Shown piece after piece: positions 24,059 through 32,225 of a DNA stretch of 64,000 nt. Within the stretch, counting starts at the first letter, position 1, and each line of letters starts with the position of its first letter. Location of the stretch: assembly GCA_037191015.1 (NCBI GenBank), contig JBBCKD010000013.1, positions 186,001-250,000 of the forward strand, read 5' to 3'. This stretch comes from Ravibacter sp037191015 (GTDB taxonomy: Bacteria > Bacteroidota > Bacteroidia > Cytophagales > Spirosomataceae). The notes below the pieces were generated by a model that had not been told where the DNA came from, searched no databases, and saw only the letters and a program-made list of their open reading frames with translations. The position numbers and the translations under genes were made by a program.

Positions 24059-27000
24059 ATGAGAAATACTTTAAGCAGCTCATTTCTATGGGCAAACTTA
24101 TCAACCCATTTGCAGAAAAGTATGTTAATAGCAGTCCTGCTTTTCTTCCAGATCCTACCGGGCAGCGCCGACGCAGCAGCGCCTCTCCCGGCAAAACGTT
24201 CCTCCCCGGAGGTAAATATTTTTCAGCAGACAAAGGTGGCGCTGGCGTTCGAAGGCATTCCTCTGAGGCGTGTGCTCAGAGAGATAGAAAAACAGAGCGC
24301 CGTGAATTTCTTTTTCAGTAACAGTCATATTGATATCCACCGCAGAATTACTTTCAGACAAAGCGGCCCGCTTGACCAGGTGATGGACAGTCTTTTCGGG
24401 AGCCTGGGTATCAGCTGGGAAGCCCGGGGCCGGCAGGTCGTTTTGAGAAAAAGCGATGCTCAGAAGGGTACAGGCCTGTCGCCGGCACCTGCCAGGCCAA
24501 CGGAAGGGGCGAGGCTGAAGAGGGAAGAACTGAATATCATCCGGCCGGTCCAGGAAGTGGTCAGGGGAAAGGTGACCGACGATAAGGGCGAGGCTCTTCC
24601 GGGCGTAAATATACTGGTCAAAAATACGCAGCGGGGAACCGTTACGGACGAAGAAGGGAATTTTTTATTGGAAATCCCTGACGGGAAGGCAATCCTTGTA
24701 TTTTCCTTTGTCGGCTATGTGACCCAGGAAGTCGAAACAAGCGGCAGGAGACAATTTTCGATAGCGCTCGTACAGGATCAGAAGGCGCTCGATGAGCTCA
24801 TCGTAGTAGGTTATTCCTCCAAGCAGCTTTCCGAAATTTCGAGCGCAGTGGCAACGATATCTGGAAGATCGCTTACCGACGTGACCTCCAACAGCACCAC
24901 CAGCCTTCTGCAGGGAAAGGCAGCCGGAGTCATCGTTTCCAACTCCTCCGGCGACCCTAATGTCAGCTCTACCGTGATGATCCGCGGATCGGGATCTATT
25001 ACCGCCGGGGCGGCCCCGCTCATGGTAGTAGACGGGATAATCGGCGGAACGGCCAATCCCAACGACGTAGAATCGGTTACTATCCTGAAAGATGCTGCTG
25101 CTACCGGTCTGTATGGCTCACGTGCATCAAACGGGGTTATCATCATTACCACCAAATCGGGGAAAGCCGGCAAGCCCAGGATCGACTTCAACCTGACCAC
25201 CGGGACGACCAGCGCTACTTCGGGTAATTTCAAGGTAATGGATTCGCAGCAGCTTTACGACTACACCAAAAGTTTCTACCCTGCCGACCGCTTTAACCAG
25301 GATATCCCGTCGTCGGTGCTCGGGCAGAACACAAACTGGAAGGACCTTGCCTTCAGGACGGGTATCACCCAGAACTACGTGCTGTCGCTTTCGGGAGGAT
25401 CGGAAAAAACCAGGTTTTACGCAGCAGGAAACTATTATTACGAGGAAGGGACGCTTCGCCACAATTCTACCAGGCGATTTAACCTCCGTACCAATATTTC
25501 GCATGCCATCAACGACAAGCTCGATCTTACGCTAAAGGTAAACCTCAGGAGGAACAACAACGAATCGGATCCGTCAGGGCTCGACGGCGCGCTTTACGGT
25601 GCCTACAATAACATGCCGTGGGATGCCCCTTACAATGCCGACGGCACCGTCAACCGGGGGACCGAAGGCGGATGGTACGGCAGGGAGCAGGAGAATTTCC
25701 TGCACGGATGGCAGTACAACCGGAACACCGGTACGCAATCGGGGGTAGACACCGATGTCAACCTGACTTACCGCATAGCCGAAGGACTTACTTTTTCTAC
25801 CTACAACAGGGTGAGCTACACCGGTACGAAAAGCGAGCTCTATCACGATGTCCGCTCGAAGGCTGGTAAAGGGCTCGGAAGGCTGACCAACGGGTATGGT
25901 GAGAACCTGTCGCTGGTTTCGTCCAACCGGATTTACTATGATTTCAGCATCGGCAGGCACGCTTTCAATGCGCTGGGCGTGGTTGAAATGGAAAAAAACA
26001 GGTCGGAGAGCGGGTCTGTCGTAGGCGAAGGATTCGCACCCGGGCTTCATGTCATGAGCACCGCATCCCGGATCCTGAGCGCTGACGGCGATATTTTTGA
26101 GGACTCTTTTAACAAAGGACTGGTCCAGCTCGACTACAACTATAACGACCGCTATTTCGTTACAGGGTCTTATATCCGGGAATATTCATCCCGGTTCGGC
26201 GCGAATAACAAAGCCGGTAACTTTTTTACGCTCGGCGCTTCGTGGCTGCTTAGCAATGAAGACTTTTTCCGGAATACGGAAGCGATCAGCATGCTTAAGC
26301 TGAGGGCCAGCTACGGGGTGACCGGGAACGCGGAAATCGAGAACTACAAGGCGCTGGGATTGTATAGCTATGCTACGCAGTATGCCGGTAATTCTGCGGC
26401 TCAGCCCTACCAGCTTGCCAACCCCGACCTTACATGGGAAAAGGCCAGGAGCGGTAACCTGGGGGCAGACATAGGGTTTTTCAACAAGCTCCTGCTCAAC
26501 CTGGATCTTTATAACAAGACCACCGACGGACTGCTGCTTAACGTGGAGCTGCCCTACACCAGCGGCTTCCCCTCCATTATCCGCAACGTAGGCGCTATCC
26601 GCAACAGAGGGCTCGAAGCCAATCTTACCTACAACCTGCATGCGGGCAGCTTCACCTGGGACGCAGGGCTGAACATCGCTTTTAATAAAAGCCGGGTGAT
26701 GACGCTCGACCAGGGCAAGGAGATCAGGCAGGGCAACCTCCTCATAAGCGAAGGTAAAGAGTTGTATGTCTGGCAAATGAGGAAATGGATGGGCGTGGAT
26801 CCGGCAAACGGCGACCCGCTATGGGAAAAAGTTACGAAGTCGGCAGACGGATCGGAGGTGCGGTCGGTGACGAACAGCTACAGCGAGGCATCCCTCCAGA
26901 TTGTGGGCTCGTCTCTGCCTGATTTTACAGGCGGTATGACGCATACATTAGGTTACCGGCGTTTTACGCTTAACCTGTTCTTTAATTTTGTGCAGGGCGG

Positions 27001-27418
27001 AAAGATCTATCACAACTCCCGCCAGTTGTTTGACTCCGATGGCGCCTACTATACCTATAACAGCATGGTACCGGCAGCAGGGTGGAGCCGATGGGAGAAA
27101 GCAGGGGATATAGCCACTCATCCCAGGCCGGTATTCGGCGGTAACCGCAACTCCAACCAGGCCTCCTCCCGCTATCTCGAAGATGGCAGCTACCTGCGCC
27201 TGAGAAACATCAACCTGGGGTATAACCTGCCCGACCGCCTTCTGGAAAAAGTCAGGATGAAATATGCGAGGTTGAGCGTGAGTGCAGACAATCTCCTGAC
27301 GTTTACCGGGTTTTCGGGAATGGATCCGGAGGTCGTTATCGGCTCAGGGGGAGGGGTTTCGAGCATTAAGTACCCGATATCGAGGAAAATCATGTTCGGG
27401 ATCAATGTTGGATTTTAA
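24059..27418 (+). CDS. SusC/RagA TonB-dependent receptor with STN domain
   Basis: The 1119-residue outer membrane receptor starts with a long signal region (to about residue 40), then an STN (secretin/TonB N-terminal) domain (about 55-130, VALAFEGIPLRRVLREIEKQ) that talks to FecR. A carboxypeptidase-like domain follows (VVRGKVTDDKGEALPGVNIL to QEVETSG), then the plug (about 225-360, VMIRGSGSITAG and LKDAAATGLYGSRASNGVI), then a 22-strand barrel to the end. The three-domain N-terminus shows that this transporter also signals. It is followed after 12 bases by its SusD partner. A terminator pointing away from it lies 40 bases before the start and may end an antisense RNA. Confidence 0.96.
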   Translation: MRNTLSSSFLWANLSTHLQKSMLIAVLLFFQILPGSADAAAPLPAKRSSPEVNIFQQTKVALAFEGIPLRRVLREIEKQSAVNFFFSNSHIDIHRRITFRQSGPLDQVMDSLFGSLGISWEARGRQVVLRKSDAQKGTGLSPAPARPTEGARLKREELNIIRPVQEVVRGKVTDDKGEALPGVNILVKNTQRGTVTDEEGNFLLEIPDGKAILVFSFVGYVTQEVETSGRRQFSIALVQDQKALDELIVVGYSSKQLSEISSAVATISGRSLTDVTSNSTTSLLQGKAAGVIVSNSSGDPNVSSTVMIRGSGSITAGAAPLMVVDGIIGGTANPNDVESVTILKDAAATGLYGSRASNGVIIITTKSGKAGKPRIDFNLTTGTTSATSGNFKVMDSQQLYDYTKSFYPADRFNQDIPSSVLGQNTNWKDLAFRTGITQNYVLSLSGGSEKTRFYAAGNYYYEEGTLRHNSTRRFNLRTNISHAINDKLDLTLKVNLRRNNNESDPSGLDGALYGAYNNMPWDAPYNADGTVNRGTEGGWYGREQENFLHGWQYNRNTGTQSGVDTDVNLTYRIAEGLTFSTYNRVSYTGTKSELYHDVRSKAGKGLGRLTNGYGENLSLVSSNRIYYDFSIGRHAFNALGVVEMEKNRSESGSVVGEGFAPGLHVMSTASRILSADGDIFEDSFNKGLVQLDYNYNDRYFVTGSYIREYSSRFGANNKAGNFFTLGASWLLSNEDFFRNTEAISMLKLRASYGVTGNAEIENYKALGLYSYATQYAGNSAAQPYQLANPDLTWEKARSGNLGADIGFFNKLLLNLDLYNKTTDGLLLNVELPYTSGFPSIIRNVGAIRNRGLEANLTYNLHAGSFTWDAGLNIAFNKSRVMTLDQGKEIRQGNLLISEGKELYVWQMRKWMGVDPANGDPLWEKVTKSADGSEVRSVTNSYSEASLQIVGSSLPDFTGGMTHTLGYRRFTLNLFFNFVQGGKIYHNSRQLFDSDGAYYTYNSMVPAAGWSRWEKAGDIATHPRPVFGGNRNSNQASSRYLEDGSYLRLRNINLGYNLPDRLLEKVRMKYARLSVSADNLLTFTGFSGMDPEVVIGSGGGVSSIKYPISRKIMFGINVGF

Positions 27419-27430
27419 AAAGAGACTTCG

Positions 27431-28882
27431 ATGAAAAATATAAAAATACTACATTGGATATTTGTCCTGGCAGCGATCAGCACCGGGTGCGATACAGACC
27501 TTCAGCCTTATACCGGGAAGTCGAATGAAACGGCGTTGGCCAGCTTCTCGGACATCCAGATCGCTACTTACGGGAACTACGCCATGCTGGTGGCTGAGCC
27601 TTATACGAGGCATTACCTGACCCTCAATGAATGGCCCGGGGATAACGTAGTGCAGAGCGGCGCCGACGGCGACCAGGCCTCACTGGGGGCGTCCTACCTG
27701 CATATCCCTACGATGTATCCTACCAACGACTTCTGGGCGCAGTCATATAAGCTTATCTATGCAGCGAATCTTATCATCGACCGCATAGACGACGGCGCTT
27801 CCGCTGAGCTCGACCAACTGAAAGGCGAGAACCTGTTTTTGAGAGCGCTTGCGCATTTTAACCTGGTGAGGCTATTCGGCCGTCCCTATACCCAGGGGAA
27901 CGGGGAAAATCCCGGTGTACCTGTTATCCTGACTCCCGACCCTCCGCAGGATGTTACCCGCAATAGTGTAAAGGAAGTCTATGATGCGGTGATAAAAGAC
28001 CTGGAGCAGGCGGCTGTCCTGATGAAGACGGCGAAAAATGCCAATTTCGCTTCGCGTGAAGTGGCGCTGGCACTTTTGTCAAGAGTATATCTGTATAAAA
28101 ATGACAATGAAAAGGCGATCGCCTACGCAAACCAGGTGATAGCATCGGGGAGGTATACGCTGGCCTCGACGGACGTGTATATCAAATCGCCGACGCTCGT
28201 TCCGGAAACCAATCCCGAAACGATCTTCAATTTCAGGCATACGCTGGCAGATAACAAGGATAAAAACGCCGTCGGATCACTATATTATAACGATCCGGCT
28301 ACGTTGTCGACCGGCTGGGGTGAGTATTACACTTCCCAGGCCCTGATGGACCTCCTGATGAAACATCCCGAAGACGCCCGGCTGAACTTCATTACGCCCC
28401 ACTATATCAACGGCGTTTTGCAATACCGGGGGACTTCACCCCAGTATTTCATTAACAAATTTAATTGGCAGGAAGGTATTGCCAATCTGAGCTCACCGGT
28501 TTACCTTCGTCTGGCAGAAATGTACCTCAACAGGGCGGAGGCCTACGCCAAAACCGGGCAGCCTGAGACAGCCCTGCAGGATGTGAACCTGATCCGGCAG
28601 AGGGCGGGGCTTACCGGTAGCGCGCTCTACAGTATCGGCGACCTGAAAGGCCATTCAACGGTGCTGGAGGTAGTCCTTGAGGAGCGACGCCTCGAGTTGG
28701 CGTATGAAGGGCATCGACCGGGCGACCTTTACCGGAATAATCTGCCTCTCGTAAGGGCGTACCCGGGGCTGCATGGTACAGACAACTTTCATTTTCGTGT
28801 AGAGCCTACCGATCCGCGGGTAGTCTTTTATATACCAGAGCGGGAAATCAATGTAAACCCGAACCTGACGCAGAATCCCTAG
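27431..28882 (+). CDS. SusD/RagB family nutrient-binding lipoprotein
   Basis: This 483-residue lipoprotein is the SusD partner of the preceding SusC. The lipobox is AAISTGCDTD (Cys20). The family helices are clear: LKGENLFLRALAHFNLVRLFG, LRLAEMYLNRAEAYAKTGQPE, LEERRLELAYEGHR and the ending IPEREINVNPNLTQNP. It is somewhat shorter than many SusD proteins. The next gene encodes a sugar-dehydrogenase-like cytochrome, 55 bases downstream, so the imported ligand may be an oxidised or oxidisable carbohydrate; this is inference. Confidence 0.95.
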   Translation: MKNIKILHWIFVLAAISTGCDTDLQPYTGKSNETALASFSDIQIATYGNYAMLVAEPYTRHYLTLNEWPGDNVVQSGADGDQASLGASYLHIPTMYPTNDFWAQSYKLIYAANLIIDRIDDGASAELDQLKGENLFLRALAHFNLVRLFGRPYTQGNGENPGVPVILTPDPPQDVTRNSVKEVYDAVIKDLEQAAVLMKTAKNANFASREVALALLSRVYLYKNDNEKAIAYANQVIASGRYTLASTDVYIKSPTLVPETNPETIFNFRHTLADNKDKNAVGSLYYNDPATLSTGWGEYYTSQALMDLLMKHPEDARLNFITPHYINGVLQYRGTSPQYFINKFNWQEGIANLSSPVYLRLAEMYLNRAEAYAKTGQPETALQDVNLIRQRAGLTGSALYSIGDLKGHSTVLEVVLEERRLELAYEGHRPGDLYRNNLPLVRAYPGLHGTDNFHFRVEPTDPRVVFYIPEREINVNPNLTQNP

Positions 28883-28937
28883 CCCACTGCCGTAACTTAA
28901 CCTTTAGTAATGTGCACTATTATAAGTTAACTAAATA

Positions 28938-31900
28938 ATGAATTTTCAGAAAAAACGTATGCCGTCGTTCGTGAGGAGAAGCCTTCCGGCTTTATCGCTG
29001 CTGCTCCTCTGCGCTTTTCCCGGTCCGCAGCATCAGCCTGACCAGGGAGTGTCAGGGCTGCATGTCCCGGAGGGCTTCACTATTGAGAAGGCAGTAGATC
29101 CATCCCTGATTTCGTACCCGATGTTTGCCTCATTTGATGAGAACGGCCGGCTCTTTGTATTCGAGTCGACCGAAACGAACGACATGGGTACCGAGCAGAT
29201 GCTGAAAACGCCTACCTACCACGTAAGGGTTCTGGAAGATACCGATGGTGACGGTGTGTTTGATAAAAGCGGGATCTTCGCCGATAAGATCCCGTTGCCG
29301 ATGGGCGGTGTTTTTCACCAGGGCAGCTTGTATGTAGCCGAATCGCCGAACCTGGTCAGATATACGGATACGGACGGAGACGGACGCGCCGATTCACGCG
29401 AGGTACTGCTGGCCGGCTGGGTGCTCCATTCCAACGGGGCAACATTGAGCGGTCCTTTTTTAGGGCCCGACGGATGGCTGTATATGCCTGATGCGCGCCG
29501 CAGCTTTGACATTACCAACAAAGAAGGCGTCAGGCTGAAAGGAAAAGGAGCCCGGGTATGGCGTTGCCGTACGGATGGTACGGGCCTGGAGTGGATGTCG
29601 GGCGGCGGCTTTGACAACGCGATAGAAATTGCCTTTATGCCTTCGGGCGAGACAATAGGCACCATGACCTATTTTGTGGATCCCCAGGGTGGCTACCGTG
29701 ATGCGCTCATGCATTGGGTAGAAGGCGGGGTTTACCCCAAGCCGAACCCGGTGATCCGGGAAGATCAGCTCAAGCTGACCGGCCCTTTGATGCCTGTGAT
29801 GAGCAAAACCGCAAGAGTTGCCCCGTCGGGCCTGATGCGGTTGGACGGGCAGGAGTGGGGAAAAGCCTACCAGGGCAATCTTTTCAGCGCGGAGTTCAAT
29901 ACCGGGCGCATCATGCGTCATGAGGTGAAGCAGGAAGGAGCGACCTACAGTACTATAGATTCGCCTTTCATGACTTCGTCGGTGGCCGATAGCCACCCTA
30001 CCGACGTTTTGATGGATGCCGACGGAAGCATGCTGGTGCTGATCACCGGTGGGTGGTTTATCGAAGGCTGTCCGCTTTCGCGCGTGGCAAAGCCGGATGT
30101 AGTGGGGGGGATATACCGTATTCGTAAAAAAGGTGTAGCGCCGGTCGGGGATGCGTGGGGAAAACGTATCGACTGGCCCGGGCAGTCGCCGGCGCAGCTG
30201 AATGCATTGCTGGCAGACAAAAGACCGGCGGTAAGGAAGCGGGCATTGGAATACCTGGTGGAGAAAGGAGACTGGTCTATTCCTGTGCTGAAAACCCGGC
30301 TTGCTAAAACTGCTCAGCCGGAAGAAGCTGCAAGCCTGGCATTTGCCCTTTCCAGGATCGGTACTCCGGCAGCTTTTACTGCCGTACGGGGACTGCTGGG
30401 GCACACCAGTCCCGTTGTACGTACCGCGGCAGCGCGGGCTTTGGGGTTAGCCGGGGATAAATCCTCCGTTGCCGGTCTTTCGAAAATTGTTGCGTCCGAT
30501 CTTCCCCAAGTGAGCCGCCAGGCGGCTACCGCCTTAGGCCAGATAGGCGACGTTTCGGCGATCCCTTCCCTGCTGAAAGCGGTATCCCGGACAGACGACC
30601 GGTTTGTAGAACATGCCGTGATCCATACGCTGATCGGCTTCGGTCAGCCTGAACCGCTGTTGACCGCGCTGAAAAATCCTTCGGATAAGATCAGGAAGGC
30701 GGCACTGACGGCGCTCGACCAGATGGATGATTCCCCGCTACAGAAAGAGCATCTGAAACCTTTCCTGGCAAGCACTAATCCTGACCTGCGTACCGCCGGC
30801 ATATGGGTGGCTACTCACCGTCCGGAATGGACCGACATCGTGGTGGAATTCCTGGAAAAGCAGCTGGCCCGCTCCGGGCAGACTGAAGAAGAATTATTGG
30901 CGCTGCGTGATCTGATGGTTACTTTCTGCCAGAATGAAGCCTTACAGAACTTTGTTACGGCACAATTGAGAAACGAAGGCGCAACCCCGGAAAGCCGTTT
31001 ATTGTTCCTCTCCGTCATAGGACGCTGTGATGTGCGGCAGCTTCCATCCAGTTGGTCGGCCCAGTTGAAGGCCCTGCTCGGGTCGGGGGACGCCGCTGTA
31101 GTGTCGGAGGTGCTGAGCCTGATCCAGTCGCGGCGGGTGAAAGGGATAGACGGGGAACTGCTGTCGATATTTCGTGACAAAGCGTCTGCTCCGGCCCTGC
31201 GCCTGAAGTCGCTTGCTGCCCGGACAGTCACTGTACCGGAAATCACTGACGGAGACTTTACGCTTCTCGGCGATCTTCTGGGGAAAGGACAGGAGGCGCC
31301 GGTGAGACAGGCTGCCGCCAATGTGCTTGTCAACCTGAAGCTCACCGAACCGCAATTGATGTCAATTGCCGGAAAGCAGCTTCCGGAAGCAGACCAATTC
31401 CTGATGCCCGGAATATTGGAAGTATTTAATCACGGTACATCCGAGAAAGTCGGGAACAGCCTCGTGAGCGCGCTGCTTCAGGTCTCCGACCGGCTTACCA
31501 ATATACCTGAGCAGGACCTGGCAAGAATTCTTTCGGCGTACCCGGCAAGTGTACGGGACAAAGCTGTGCCGGTATCTGAAAAGATCCGTCAGCTTCATGC
31601 AGCCCAACAGGAGAAACTGGCCCTGCTCGACGGGGGATTAAAGGGAGGGGATGTATCAGAAGGACGAACACTGTTTTTCGGCAAGGCATCGTGCTCGGCC
31701 TGCCATGCGATCGGGGCGGAAGGCAACCCGTTTGGTCCTGATCTTACCAACATCGGCGATATCAGGTCGCGGTCAGATATTCTGGAAGCTATTGTTTTCC
31801 CGAGCTCAAGCTTTGCCAGGGAGCATGAAACGGTGAACGTTGTGACCGGATCCGGGACTTTTATGGGTATTATCAAAGAGCAAACGCCCGACTACCTGAT

Positions 31901-32081
31901 CCTGGCGCCCGGACCGGGACCCGGCCTGCGGATCAACCGTTCGGAAGTGAAGTCGATCGATCCGCACAACATATCCATGATGCCGCCCGGATTGGAAGAA
32001 TTGCTGAATAAGCAGGAGATGGCCAGTTTGATGGCTTTCCTGGAATCCCTTCCAACGGGAATTAAAAAACTCAGAAAATGA
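28938..32081 (+). CDS. PVC-type membrane-bound dehydrogenase with HEAT repeats and heme c domain
   Basis: The 1047-residue exported protein (signal SLPALSLLLLCAFPGP) has an N-terminal six-bladed propeller of the soluble sugar dehydrogenase/NHL type (about 40-400, PEGFTIEKAVDPSLISYPMF to GDAWGKRIDWPGQ). HEAT repeats cover about 410-860 (VRTAAARALGLAGD, VSRQAATALGQIG). A cytochrome c domain of the PVC heme-binding type follows (CSACH near residue 920, FGPDLTNIGDIRSRSDILEAI). This layout is known from Planctomycetes and Verrucomicrobia and fits oxidation of a sugar or alcohol with electrons passed to the heme. The substrate is unknown. It closes the sigma-FecR-SusC-SusD operon. Confidence 0.9.
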   Translation: MNFQKKRMPSFVRRSLPALSLLLLCAFPGPQHQPDQGVSGLHVPEGFTIEKAVDPSLISYPMFASFDENGRLFVFESTETNDMGTEQMLKTPTYHVRVLEDTDGDGVFDKSGIFADKIPLPMGGVFHQGSLYVAESPNLVRYTDTDGDGRADSREVLLAGWVLHSNGATLSGPFLGPDGWLYMPDARRSFDITNKEGVRLKGKGARVWRCRTDGTGLEWMSGGGFDNAIEIAFMPSGETIGTMTYFVDPQGGYRDALMHWVEGGVYPKPNPVIREDQLKLTGPLMPVMSKTARVAPSGLMRLDGQEWGKAYQGNLFSAEFNTGRIMRHEVKQEGATYSTIDSPFMTSSVADSHPTDVLMDADGSMLVLITGGWFIEGCPLSRVAKPDVVGGIYRIRKKGVAPVGDAWGKRIDWPGQSPAQLNALLADKRPAVRKRALEYLVEKGDWSIPVLKTRLAKTAQPEEAASLAFALSRIGTPAAFTAVRGLLGHTSPVVRTAAARALGLAGDKSSVAGLSKIVASDLPQVSRQAATALGQIGDVSAIPSLLKAVSRTDDRFVEHAVIHTLIGFGQPEPLLTALKNPSDKIRKAALTALDQMDDSPLQKEHLKPFLASTNPDLRTAGIWVATHRPEWTDIVVEFLEKQLARSGQTEEELLALRDLMVTFCQNEALQNFVTAQLRNEGATPESRLLFLSVIGRCDVRQLPSSWSAQLKALLGSGDAAVVSEVLSLIQSRRVKGIDGELLSIFRDKASAPALRLKSLAARTVTVPEITDGDFTLLGDLLGKGQEAPVRQAAANVLVNLKLTEPQLMSIAGKQLPEADQFLMPGILEVFNHGTSEKVGNSLVSALLQVSDRLTNIPEQDLARILSAYPASVRDKAVPVSEKIRQLHAAQQEKLALLDGGLKGGDVSEGRTLFFGKASCSACHAIGAEGNPFGPDLTNIGDIRSRSDILEAIVFPSSSFAREHETVNVVTGSGTFMGIIKEQTPDYLILAPGPGPGLRINRSEVKSIDPHNISMMPPGLEELLNKQEMASLMAFLESLPTGIKKLRK

Positions 32082-32096
32082 ACTGCAAAATATTCT

Positions 32097-32219
32097 AACC
32101 ACGGAGATATCACTCTTCATTTCTCCGTGGTTCTCTGTGTCAGAAAAATGCAATACACAGAGAACCACGGAGCAAGGTGAGGACCACAGAAACAAACAAA
32201 GTTGTGCCCTTCTGTGGTC
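32097..32219. repeat. nested inverted repeats between convergent genes
   Basis: The gap between two convergent genes is filled with palindromes. An 18-bp perfect stem joins 32123-32140 and 32155-32172 (CTCCGTGGTTCTCTGTGT), an 11-bp arm at 32097-32107 can pair with 32122-32132 instead, and a separate 10-bp stem (GACCACAGAA, 32182-32191 with 32210-32219) lies at the end. The wording resembles scattered repeats seen in many environmental bacterial genomes. It may act as a bidirectional transcription end, though no long T-run is present. Confidence 0.85.
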
Positions 32220-32225
32220 AAAACA

